Assembly (NCBI RefSeq): GCF_023856365.1
Contig: NC_064547.1
Coordinates: 24,116,168 to 24,180,167, forward strand
Length of the DNA stretch: 64,000 nt
Reading direction: 5' to 3'
Source: Brienomyrus brachyistius
Taxonomy: Eukaryota; Chordata; Actinopteri; Osteoglossiformes; Mormyridae
The translations under genes and the position numbers were made by a program. Below, piece after piece: positions 11,712 through 23,700 of this stretch. The notes beneath the pieces are model-generated. The model was not told the origin of the DNA and searched no databases. It saw only the letters and a list, made by a program, of their open reading frames with translations. Position 1 is the stretch's first letter, and every line of letters begins with the position of its first letter.

Positions 11712-14700
11712 CTGTAGGGGAGAGAGAAGGTTTCCTTAGGTGCTGGGGTCCAGAGGCATTGCGGGAGTGTGTGTGTCCCTCCTGACGTGCACTGCGACAC
11801 TGGGAGGCTGAGGACTGCCCCTCGCAGGTACGCGTCCTCCTGTTTACAGTCCACAAGTGCTAATTCGCACAGCCGTACAATCTCTCACTCAGCAGGAAAC
11901 TGCAAATCTGCCCCTCGCCAACCGTATAAGAGAGAGGGGCTCAGTCAGACCTTGTGATTTCTGTTCCCTCTCAAAAAAAAAAACACTTTCTAAAAGGTTC
12001 TAAAATGGCAACTTATCTGGTGAATAAAAAAACCTTTTCATTGGATGAAAGGAAGCAGACCCATTAAAGATCATAACACCGACAAAGATAACTACTATTG
12101 GTCTGAATGAAAAGCCTGTTTACTTTAGCTTCCTGTTCCTCTTCTTTACATGAAGCTCCTCTTTAACAAAACACGGAGGGTTAGAATTCATGTCCCATAT
12201 ACTGAAATAGTGATCAGAAATATTAATCCAAAGTTTCTTACACAACATGTCCCCCAAGGCTGGGGGGTCAAAAACAATCAAAGAACAAACAGAATAAAAC
12301 AGCCACGAAATGTCAGTAAACAGTTTATGTTTGCATAAATCAGAATTAACTTCGACTAATGGATAGAGTGTAAATGTCCCTAAGGCAAATTTACCTACAT
12401 GCCCTACTAATAGCATCCTGTTCTTTTCTCTCAGTAATTATATTGTCAGAAAACAGGTGGGTGAAGCCTCAGGACGACAGGGCGCCCGGTCAGTCTCCCA
12501 GCATGCAATGCAGGTCCTGTGTTGCAGCAGTCTGCTCCAGTCACCCGCACAGGACACGTTCAGCTTTCATCTAGAAACTTCCGGCTCAAATCTTATGATT
12601 CTTTCATCTCCTCTTACACAAAAACCTGCCTTTATTTTCCTCAGGGTGGGTGGCTGGGCGTAACAGCCCCAGCGAATTAAAGTTCATAGTGGTTCCTCAT
12701 TGAAGTCACACCACTCCAAAAAAAAAAAAAAACAGGTTTTATGATGTGTGTCGCTGCAAGGCCCCATGCGAGGGTTTGGGACGAGGTTCTTCCTGACCCC
12801 ATCGCCAGGTTCAACCTGAAAAAGAGCCCTTGTGATTTAAAATATCCTGTTTAATGTCTTCCTGTTTTGTGCCTTTTATGCACAAATGGACATTTCCCAC
12901 AGAACGTAATGAAGGGTTCGCCAAACAAAAGAGCTTTTCTTTCTGCTTGTATTTGCGCCAGGCAACCACTGTATTGTGCTGCAGAAAATAAACTGGTATC
13001 GTGCCTGACCACTGGCTCTTACCACCCCTCACTGCCTGACCTGATGATCAGCACTGGGAGGCAGCGGGCTGTGAATGATAACCTGCGCGCAGCCATGCGT
13101 CCGCGTGTTCAGACAGCCTCTTAACGGGCGCTGATTCTGAAACGTGTAGTTTTCACAGTAAAGCAGTAATCGGGTCTTACTGTGGCTCACTCTCCCATGT
13201 CATCGCATAGCTCTGGCAGCAGGGGGAGCCGCTCTCCAGAACAGGTGATAGCTATGCATGTCCAGAATGGCTCTTCGGGAATCAGGATTTTTCTAAAATA
13301 TTCCGCTAGCAAAATTTTATATGGCACTGCTACCTCACACCTTCAGGGCGGAGTGTTTGAATTCCGTCTTTTCGCCGTGTGAGTCTGCACGTTCTTCCCA
13401 TATCATCCAGGTTTCCTCCCACAGTCCAAAGGCAGGCAGTTAGGCTAATTGGCATCTCTGACTTTCCTGTTGTATATGTGTTCTGTGATGGGCTGGCATC
13501 CAAGGTGTACCCCCGTCCTCTGCCCTGGGTTATCTGGGATAGGCTCCAAGCCTCCCATAGCTGCTCAGGATAAGCATGTGGAAGATGGATGAGTAAATAA
13601 TCAGGACATGCCTTGGATTCCATGGAAACTACTGTTTCTCTTAACAGTAAAGAGGCAGCATTTCATTAAGCACATGTACGACCTATCGCCATCACAACTG
13701 ATCTGCTTGCTATCGCTTTGGACAAAAGTGTAAACGTAAATTAAAAAATGTAAACGTAAAGCAGAGCTCAACGAAATTGCCGGTGATAAGCATCTGGAGC
13801 CTGGCGCTTTCTGCGAGGTCCTGCTCTCGTTTCTCGTAAGCGTGAAGCGCTGCCTGCAGCCCGAGGTGCCGTCTGACGTCTTGTGTGAGCACTGGGCTGT
13901 TAGAGGCCTCAGTGCCACATTGGTAGCTGTGTTTACGCAAAGCTCCGAACATGGAGGCAGATATGGGAAACTGCACCTGGCCCTTAGTCATAAAGGCCGG
14001 CTGCTCGCCAGTCATCGACGGCAGACATCTGCCGCAAACACAGGTCAGGTGCCAGAGCACACCGGCCTTGAGTCTTTGGTGATTATTTCCGATATCATTA
14101 AGACAACACTCCAAAAAGGGACAGCCTGACATCAGAATCCCTGCGAGTTGTTCCGTCAACACCTGACGTTGTGGCTCCCAACACGGACACTCGTCTGATA
14201 GTGGATATGCGCTGGCAAACGGCACAGAAAACATCCGGCTATGGCGGCGAGAAACGCACACAAACACTCTTATTTGCTTGCAGTGTTTTGGACGCCCAGC
14301 TCTGCCATTCACTTCCCCGCACAGCCCACTTTCCAAAGTATTTAACCTACTTTCTGTCCTTAGCTTTGATTCTGCTGGGAAAAGTTTTGTTGCCTCTCTA
14401 CAGCAAGCCTAGTCTGTATACAAACAGAATGATGAGTTCAGTACTGCTAGACCAAAAAGAGAGCAATCGTAGCCCAGAGAGCTGGGGGTGAGACACATGC
14501 AGTGTCTTCGGAGTAGCTTTGTATGACTTTAAAACTCGGATGGCAAGTTCAAGAAAAGAGACCAAATAGCCTCAATAGGATTAAAATTGTTAGAAATGTC
14601 ATATCGATTCTCTCTCTGTCGAACTAACATTTACCCACTAGTTCTGGAAGCTGGACTGAACCGTCACAAACTATTACCTCACAGTAGCAGCTGTGACAGA

Positions 14701-17700
14701 ATATATATTACCAGTATTACTAATATATATTACCAGTATTACCAATATATATTACAAGCATTACCAATATATATTACCAGTATTAAGAGTCCAAGACTTA
14801 TTACATGATCCTATAATCTACACAGTATTTGGCAGTTAATTACTATTTTTACCACTAAGAAGTGAAAAACTTTCTTCTTTTAAGTGGATGTGCGAAACGT
14901 CCAAATATTTCTAAAATAATTAAATAAGAAGAAAGTCAAATTACACTATGAATTGTCAAATGGTGGATAAATCATATGTTTAAATAAAATGTAAAATTGT
15001 TTTTTTCACCAGAATGAAAACCAGCGTGTGTTTAACAAAATTTTTTAAAAGTAATTAGTTGAACATGAACAGGACGGGACTCCTTTTTTCATTCAGACTA
15101 TGCCTAGTGAGCAGTGAAAATGATCAATAGAGTCTCCTAGCTGTGCACCCCATCGCTAATTGCTAATAGACTTTATAGACTCCGATGTTCTCCTCCAGGT
15201 AAACAAAGGACCTACATCTTACACTAAACACAGCATCCGACCTGCAAGGGAAGAAGTATCCATCTTAAGCTGTAACTCCTGTCAGGGGTAGCAGGTAAAG
15301 TGCCTTTTGAACAATATCTGAACTGTTAGCTTCCTCTGTCTGCTTCTAGGAAAACCTGAGCTGCGCTCTATTTGAAATACGAAAGCTTGCCTTTTCAGAA
15401 GGTGCCATCAGATCCTTGAAGAAGCGACCGCACCTTGGGATCCCCCTTGGAACCCCCCCATGCCTCCCGCCTGCCTCCCGCTCTGAGCCTAGGTGCTGGT
15501 GTCTCTGCTGCTGTTAAATGGCAGCACCACTCCATGTGCAGCCGACGGGGGGTGCGGAGAGGGGGGCGGTTGTCACAGAAACCCAGGTTTCGTATGAGGT
15601 CATTGCTAACACTGTTAGTCTATATGGGGAAATTTATTTTGTGGCCTTGGTCCATTATTACCATCATGGTACCAGCGGCATTGCTTTGATGGATACAGAA
15701 CAAAACGCCATCAACACTAACCTTTAAATGTCACATGGCCAATAACTGGGAAAAAGAAATGAGTGAGAAGGTGCTCCTGATGCTGCTCGCCCTCGCACGC
15801 CTGCCGGAGTCCAGCCGCACAGCTCCTGTCTAATGCTCAGCGCCCACAGGGCTGGCGGGAGAGCGACACTCTCAGAGTCTGTCTTATCTCTGCTCGCGGC
15901 TTGGGGGCTAATATTTGGGTCTCTGTCTAGGCCAGTTCTGCACCAAAGTAACACCGACCAAAACAAACCTCTACATCTCTATTTAAATTAAATACTTTAA
16001 AGTCTTTTGTCTGCTAACAGAGGTGAAGTAGTAAATTAACATGAAAATATTAACATACATATATCATAAAAAAATAACGCTTCATATATTGCACTTATAA
16101 ATATGTTATGTTTTTTGGTCGTTAATTCTTTGGTCTTTTGGTGATTATTGATTAAGACTGATTAATGTTTTTTCAGATTTGCTTTGAAAGCCAAGACCTC
16201 CTTCAGTGTTGTTGCATTTTAGATTAAGATGTTTGAGGCTACTGCTTTAAGATGGAACTGAGGATCAGCACTGCAGGTGAACGCCTGGTTGAACAGGAGG
16301 ACACAAAGCAGAAATGGGGCCGATGGAGTGCAGTTTTAGGCCTTGGAGCTTGACTGGATCCAATTCACTCCAGATAGCATCTGGCCAATGTCACTGGCTG
16401 ACTTGGTTGAGACGGGATGAAGCATGAAGCAGACCAGAGCCAGTGCAGACTAGCGGACAGTGATTACATCTCCGCCGACCTTGTTAGTGTGCCAGGAAGA
16501 CAAGCCTAGGTGCCGTTTGAAGGATCTGCCTGAGGTTCACAGCAGGCAAAGAGCCACTTGGCCTTTCCGCCCAAGAGCCTGAAGTTTGTTTTGTCTTCTC
16601 TACTCTGACGTCTCACATATCATTTTTATTTTCAAAATTTACATTGATACACTTTGCCCTTCTAAAGAGAGAGCTGAATATCCTGGGTTGGTTTCGAAAG
16701 GACATTGATGTCTTGAGGCAGTCGGTTATTTGTGGTTGCCAGTACTAGTAATCTTTCATGGAGTGGGACATGACCTGACAAGGATGTGGGTGAGGGGTGT
16801 GTCACAAATTACATATTTAAACATCGCATACTGTATAAAGAGCAAATTTCCCAAAATAAATCAGTTTATTTTTTTGTTTGTTTATTCTGAGTTGAGACAG
16901 ACAAGACCTAAATTCAGGCTTCCTCATCATATGGTACAGTCCATCCATCCATACATCCACCCACCCATCCATCCATTAACTTCCACTTGTCCGGGGTTCG
17001 GGTTGCGGGGGTAGCAGCTTCAGGAGAGGTACCCAGACCTCCCTCTCCCCAGCTACCTCTACCAGCTCTTCGGAGGGGATGCCAAGGCATTCCAAGGCGA
17101 ACCGAGAGATATAATCCCTCCAGTGTGTCCCGGATCTGCTCTGGGGCCTCCTCCCTGTAGGACATGCACTGAAAACCTCTTCGGGTAGCCGCCCAGGAGG
17201 CATCCATGTCAGGTGTCCAAACCACCTCAACTGGCTCCTTTTGATCCACCTGTTTCTGGCTGAGAACCATGGTCTCAGACTTGCAGGTGCTAATCATCAT
17301 CCCGCCACTTCGCACTCGGCTGTGAACCACCCCAGAGCTCGCTGGAGGTCCCCAGCAGATGAAGCCAACAGGACAACATCGTCCGCAAAAAGCAGTGAGG
17401 AAATCCTGAGGCCACCAAACTGGACACCCTCAACACCCTGGCTGCGCCTAGACATCCTGTCCATAAATATTACAAACAGGACTGATGACAAAGGGTAGCC
17501 CTGGCGAAGCCCAACCCGCACTGGGAACACGTCCGACTTATTACCGGCAATGCGGACCAAACCTCTGCTCCCTTCATACAGGGACCGAATCGCCCACAAT
17601 AGTGGACCCCGAACCCCATACTCCCGAAGCACCCCCCACAGGGCACCTCGAGGAACCCGGTCGTAAGCCTTTTCCAAGTCTACAATCACATGTAGACTGG

Positions 17701-20700
17701 ATGGGCAAACTCCATGGCCCCCTCCATATCCTCGCAAGGATATATTGCTGGTCCAGTGTTCCACGGCCAGGAGGAAAACCGCATTGTTCCTCCTGAATCC
17801 GAGATTCTACTATCGATCTCACCCTCCTCTCCAGCACCCCGGAATAGACTTTCTCAGGAAAGCTGAGAAATGTGATCCCCCTGTAGTTGGAACACATCCT
17901 CCGGTCCCCTTTCTTAAATAAGGGAACCACCACCCCGGTCTGCCAAACCAGCGGTACTGCCCCTGACCTCCACGCGCTGTTGAGAAGGCATGTCAGCCAT
18001 GACAGCCCCACAACATCCAGAGCCTTTAGGTACTCCGGGTGAATCTCGTCCAACTCCGGGGCCCAGCCACCACGTAGCTCTTTAACCACCCTGGCCACCT
18101 CAGCCCCAGTGATGGGCAAGTTCACTCCGGTCCCTTCAGGCTCTGTGCCCTCAGATGTCTCAAAGGCAGTGCACGTAGATGTATCTGAGGCCGGCTTGAG
18201 GAGGTCCTCAAAATATCCCTTCCACCTCCAGGTGATCAACAGCACCCCCTCCCCACTATAAATAGTCCACAGGAATTTTCTTGAAATCATTTTGGAAATT
18301 TGCCCTTCATATATTATACTGAGCCATGACTCTGGCCAGGAGAAGCATTTAGAAGATGGATAGATGGATGAATGGATGGAGGGAGGGAGTCACTAATACC
18401 AAGGAGCACATCTCAGCAGCTTCCGGTAGTGTTTACAGCTCACAGCTTGTTTCCAAAACTTTGCAGGTGTCACCATCTCTAAGCATAATTTTCCAGGATT
18501 GTGTTTCATAAGCAAAATGAATGATGTAACGAGAGTATGAGCAAGAAAAGGTTTGGGCTGCGGTCACCTGTTCATGGGGGGGTACTCCATGTCAGCTGGC
18601 GGGGGCCCGTGTTCCACAATGACGTTGTGGACGAGCTGGGGGGACCGCAGGCGCGAGCGGGCTGGCAGGGTGCCCATGTGGCCACGTGTGTCCATGGCCC
18701 AGGCCGGGGAGGAGCCCTTCTTCTTACGGGGCAGGGTTCCGTGGATGGAGACGCCCCGGAACCTGGGTTCCACGTCGAGGACAGCTGGCCGACAGCTGAG
18801 CAGATCCATGGAGGAGGCCAGAGAGCACTGGCGGTCCGTGTGGACGTTCCGGGGCAGACTGGCAAACCTCCCCTGTGACATCATCCTCAGCTCTGTGGAT
18901 CACATACAGAACAAGCAACGCCATAATGACATCACACACAGAACAAACAACAATATTATGACATCACATTTGGTGAAAGTATGGGCACTAAAGCTTATCA
19001 GATCAGGGTTATTTTTTTATTAAACTAGGTGTCAGAGTTTCACTCCGTCACAGCTGTCATCAGTCTCAGATGACCTTTAGCCTCTGTTTATTTTTACTGG
19101 TCTGTTCAGTACACGCACAATTAGCACTGTAGGGCCGGAAGGCTGCAGTGTACGCCTGCAGTGAGGAGATGTGCTGGAATGGCCTCAGGCTGAGCTCTGT
19201 GGTGCTTTAACCACAGGCCAGAGGACTGGGATTTCTGCCCAAAACATGTTTACCTCAGCATTCCTCGTCAAGGCTTGTACGCCACTAATTGTAACGCTGG
19301 GATGAAGAATCTACTGACAGAGAAGACGTGCTTATTCATTACTGCTGACTTTCCAACACAAAACAACCAGGGGAACAGACTAGTAAAATCTGGGGGTTTG
19401 GCCCCTCCCCTTCATAGCCGCCCCCCAGTGTTCACTTCACCTGTTCTTGGGAACCTATTTTTTTATAATAATATAATATAATACAGGGGTCTCAGTGGCA
19501 GTCCTGGAGAGCCCCAACCCTGCACAGCTTGGTTTCTTCCCTGGGCCCCCCTGTGCCCCAACTCCAGAAATGGGCGGTAATTAGCAGAGAAGTTGAATCA
19601 GGTGTGTTAAATGAGGGGAAACCCCAAAAACATGCAGGTCTGGGGCTGGAGACCCCTGATATAATACAACTTTCATTTTTTTATAAGTTAAGGCAGGGGT
19701 GTCAAACTCCAGTCCTGGGGGGCCGGAGCCCTGTGTAGCTTCGTTCTTCTCCTGTTCCACCACAAATGATTCAGCTCAAGAGTATGGTACTTAGCACAAG
19801 GAGTTGAATCAGATGTGTTAATTGAGGGGAAACCCAAAACCGTGCAGGGCTCCTGCCCTCCGTGTTTGGAGTTTGAAATCCCATGTCTTACGGCTTAAAA
19901 CTCAGATCTGCAGGTGGTTTTGAATTTGTGAAGCTTTAAAAATACACATTCCACCAGCTCTGATTTACTTCATATGTTACGGTTTTACAGATATAAAGGA
20001 AAATAAGTACGCAGCAGCAAGAGCTTCCTTCATGCACCGAACTTCCTATGGACGCAGCACCAAAGAAAGAGAGACGGTAAGCAAAACCAAGTGACCCAGG
20101 CAGCAGCTGAGCGCAGAAAGTATGCTAACATCTTTAACCACCACCATCATCCCCATTCAGCACACACTCAGTCACGCACTGAGGCACAGGTGCTGCATTT
20201 TAGGGCGTGAAACTCAATCCCCTCCTCCTAGGGGCACTCTCTCACTGGAGGTCCAGGCGATAGAGACATTCTTGGGCGGGACAAGACTTCAAAGCTGTCT
20301 CAAGCACTTTCTGATGGTTAAATAAAAGCCTCCTACCAGAAGTCAATGGGCATTGCCATCCTATACCATTCCTAGGCAATGCCACCCCCCCACCCCCCCA
20401 CTCTCAGGGTGATCAAGGCGTTAGGCCGCAGGCAGAGTTACACATGCTGGACTGTGGGATTCACACGGGTTTGGAAGTGTGTGCTTGTTTCTAAGTGGGT
20501 ACAGTGGAGATCCTGTGTGATTCAGGCATTCACAAGAAAGAAAAACACACCCATTTTTGATGAACCCAAACCAGGTGACATCATATGACATCACTCTGAA
20601 GGGCACTAATGCATTAAAGGTGTTTTAGCAGCAGAAAACAGTGTGAACAAGCAGAGGATATTTAAAAATAAGTACAAAAATGGGCCAGGTATGATTTTCT

Positions 20701-23700
20701 GGCGTAAAATATAATCCTGACTAAGGAATCTGTGATACCTTGATGCTTTTTTTTCTCCACAGTATGTACAAGTATAAAATGTCATGTAGACCTGAAATAT
20801 ATCAAGTAACCAGTGAAAAATTTTGAAATCTCTATGACTAATTCATTGTTACGCCTTATGTAAAACTACCCAAATCTGGTCAGATGCAGACCAATAACAC
20901 GCCTCCTTGTACTGAGTTAGATATCTTTGCCCTAAAACTCCTCCACGGTCTAATCTGTTTGGGCTCACGTCTGATTGGCTGCCGTGGTCCAACCCCCATG
21001 GAGTGCTGGCATACAGGCTCTCAGTTGTTCTGTCAGAAGAGCGTGGTCCTTCAGGAATGCCGCTGAATAACTTGTACCCCCCACCCGCTTTTGTGCGGCT
21101 GCTGAAGTGAAAGATGACATCAGGGGTTGCCCCTGGGAGCACCCCACCCACCCCCAAAGCTGCAGCCCCCCCCCCCTTCCTCCACACACCATCACAGATT
21201 CTATCAGACATGCGCTTTTTGATCTGGACCTGTTGCTGCACTGCATTCACACCGAACTTGACGATTTCCTGCCAATGACATCATTCTCCATACCATCCAG
21301 TGCAACATGGCTGAAGTCTCTCCCAAAGTTTGCGTTATGCAGCTCAAACCCAAGCCCCCGCCCCCCCCCCCCCCCCCCCACCACCACCGTTTCATCCTGC
21401 ATCCAAGCTGTTTGTCCTGGTGGAGGTCTGTGAGATCTGGGGCCCCTCGCTGAAGCACCATGCCATAGATGTGACACTCTGGCCAGGTCACATGATGTGC
21501 AGACTTAAGCCAAAGTTACCGACAGTCCTTTTTAGTCATTTCTAATTTGCCGGTCGTACTGATGCCATCTAAAAATCTATGTGGAGAGCCAAAAGAAGAC
21601 AGCCTTTTCCATTGTTTGGGTCTCCAAGCCTATCCCTGCCCCCAGCACTCTGTTGGGAAGCCGGGGAATTAATGAATTCAGACCTGAGCTGCACAGACAA
21701 TGGGATCAACAAGTTTGGAGGGTTATGGGAGGAGGAGGTGAGGAAATATCTAGGAAGAGGAGGAGGTGAGGAGGTAGCTGGAAGGAGAAGGAGGTGAGGA
21801 GTCAGGTGGAAAAAGGAGAAGACAGGCAGCTAAAATGAGGAGGTGAGGAATCAGGTGGAAGAAAGAGAAGACAGATAGGCAGATAAAATGAGGAGGTAAG
21901 GAATCAGCTCAGAAGGTGGAGAGTTAGCTATAAGGAGGAGGCAAGTGGGAGGAGATGGAGGAGGTGCTGGATGGAAGTGGGGAGGCTAGGTAGCTCTGCA
22001 GGATGCTCATGCCCACTTCGGCTTGTCACCCACATATCAGACAGTCCTTCCAAAATCTGTTTCACTCCTCCTGAACTCCAGTCTCTCCATGCAGGCCCTG
22101 GCTCACCCTCACCAGATCCACATCTTCAGGGGGCTCGGGCAGCCCACGCCGCGAGGCTTATCAGCGGAAAGGGGAAGTTTAAAAATAAAGAGCGTGCTGA
22201 GCCAATAGGCTGCGGCGTGGGGCGCCCCCAGTGCCCCAGCGGCCCGGTGCCCCAGCGGCCTTCCGCTCGTGCGTCAGCAAGCACACGTTTCAGAGACACA
22301 TGTGACAAGCCTGGCCCCCTAATTACTCCTCTGAACTGGGGAGCTCGTTAAAGAGGAAGCACTGAGGCAGGAAAAAATGCAGAGTGCAGATAAGCAGGCA
22401 AGACGCGGGGAAACAGCAGCAGCATGCAGCGGTACACACAGACACAGACAGGCAGCGCAGACGCAGACAGGCAGCGCAGCCGAGACGCAGCCAGCTCACT
22501 CCTTACTGCCGAGGGGAACAATAACTGCGAGTCACACGATACTGCTTTCACATCTTTGCATTGTTGAGACTGGGGGGGGGGGGTTTAATGGCCTCCTCTT
22601 GTGTTGGTGGGAAGGGCTCCCCCCAGAGCGGCTTTCAGCCGGCATCACTGCATGTGACATATTAATCAGCCAGTCATTAAATCAGGCTGCCCTGGTGATA
22701 CCTCACGCACGCACACACACGCAGGATGAGCCGCCGCACTGCCTTTGTGTTGTTTAGTTTACACTCAGTAGTTGTGTTTTCTCACTCTGCTCGCCACCCG
22801 TCACATGAAACGGCTCCTCAGATAATCCGTCATTATCCCACAAAGCCCGTGTCCCGCAAAGTCATTCCCGAACAGGCTTGTCCTACGTTCTTTCAAATTA
22901 TATGGCTGAAAACTTCAAGCTCACACCAGCGTTACCATGAGACTCCTGTCAACATTTCCAGCTCCAAAGCCGAATCTGCCCTTTACTTATTAAAATTACC
23001 TAATGGCTCTTTGTCTTGCCAGTTTGCAAGAATCAGATATTGCATCTTCTATTACGCTTATTGTTAAGACTCACTTCTAAATGTCTTGAGAAGTTTCACT
23101 TTACACACCAGCAAGATTCCAGGAGTATTAAATGTAGAATCTGCACAGTAACTTACCCAATAAAGATTGTAGAATAAGTGCATGCGAACCGTCTTTCTGT
23201 GTCATTCCACCTCAAGCTGTTTACCCCGCATGTTCCATAACACACCTAAGGCAAAAGGTGCACCTCTGTCTGACTGACCCCAGAGCAGATCCATCACCAC
23301 AGCTTACCTCTCTTAACTTTTGCAAAATCCAGTTGGAAGGTTTGTCCAGTTCTGGAGGACTGAGTCAGATTCCGCAATACTGCATGTGCTCAGACAGGCC
23401 CCCAACAGCAGGAATACCACACGATCTCCTCCCCCGGTGCTGGGCACTGCAGGTCCGGTCGAGCCCTGCTGTGCTACGCTGTGCCGGTGTTCTGGCCCCT
23501 CCCGAGTCAGTGCACTCTCTTCCCCCTCTCTGGCCCAGCTTGGTGGGACCTCCCCGCGACTACAGTGATTTATAGCTTTCCAGCCACACCCTCCACGCTG
23601 GGCGGAAACAGAGGGAGAGCAGAGAGCCAGGCCGGTCCAGGCCCCGCCCCCAGCACCAGGCCCACTCTCTGCCAGATGGTAACGGTCTCACCCGAGAAAG

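Larger units (their letters stand above)
11712..16935. other. Intron or intergenic, repeats only
   Basis: No exon supported. The stretch holds one fish SINE copy (13321-13595), a short AT-rich 22-bp tandem repeat (14700-14787) and unremarkable unique sequence. A 208-codon minus-strand open frame (14336-13710) has no recognised domain or splice context and is treated as chance. Confidence 0.5.

Noticed and set aside
13710..14336. 208-codon minus-strand open frame
   Set aside because: No recognised domain or splice context, and unlike gene sequence in composition; a long chance frame in a GC-moderate stretch.
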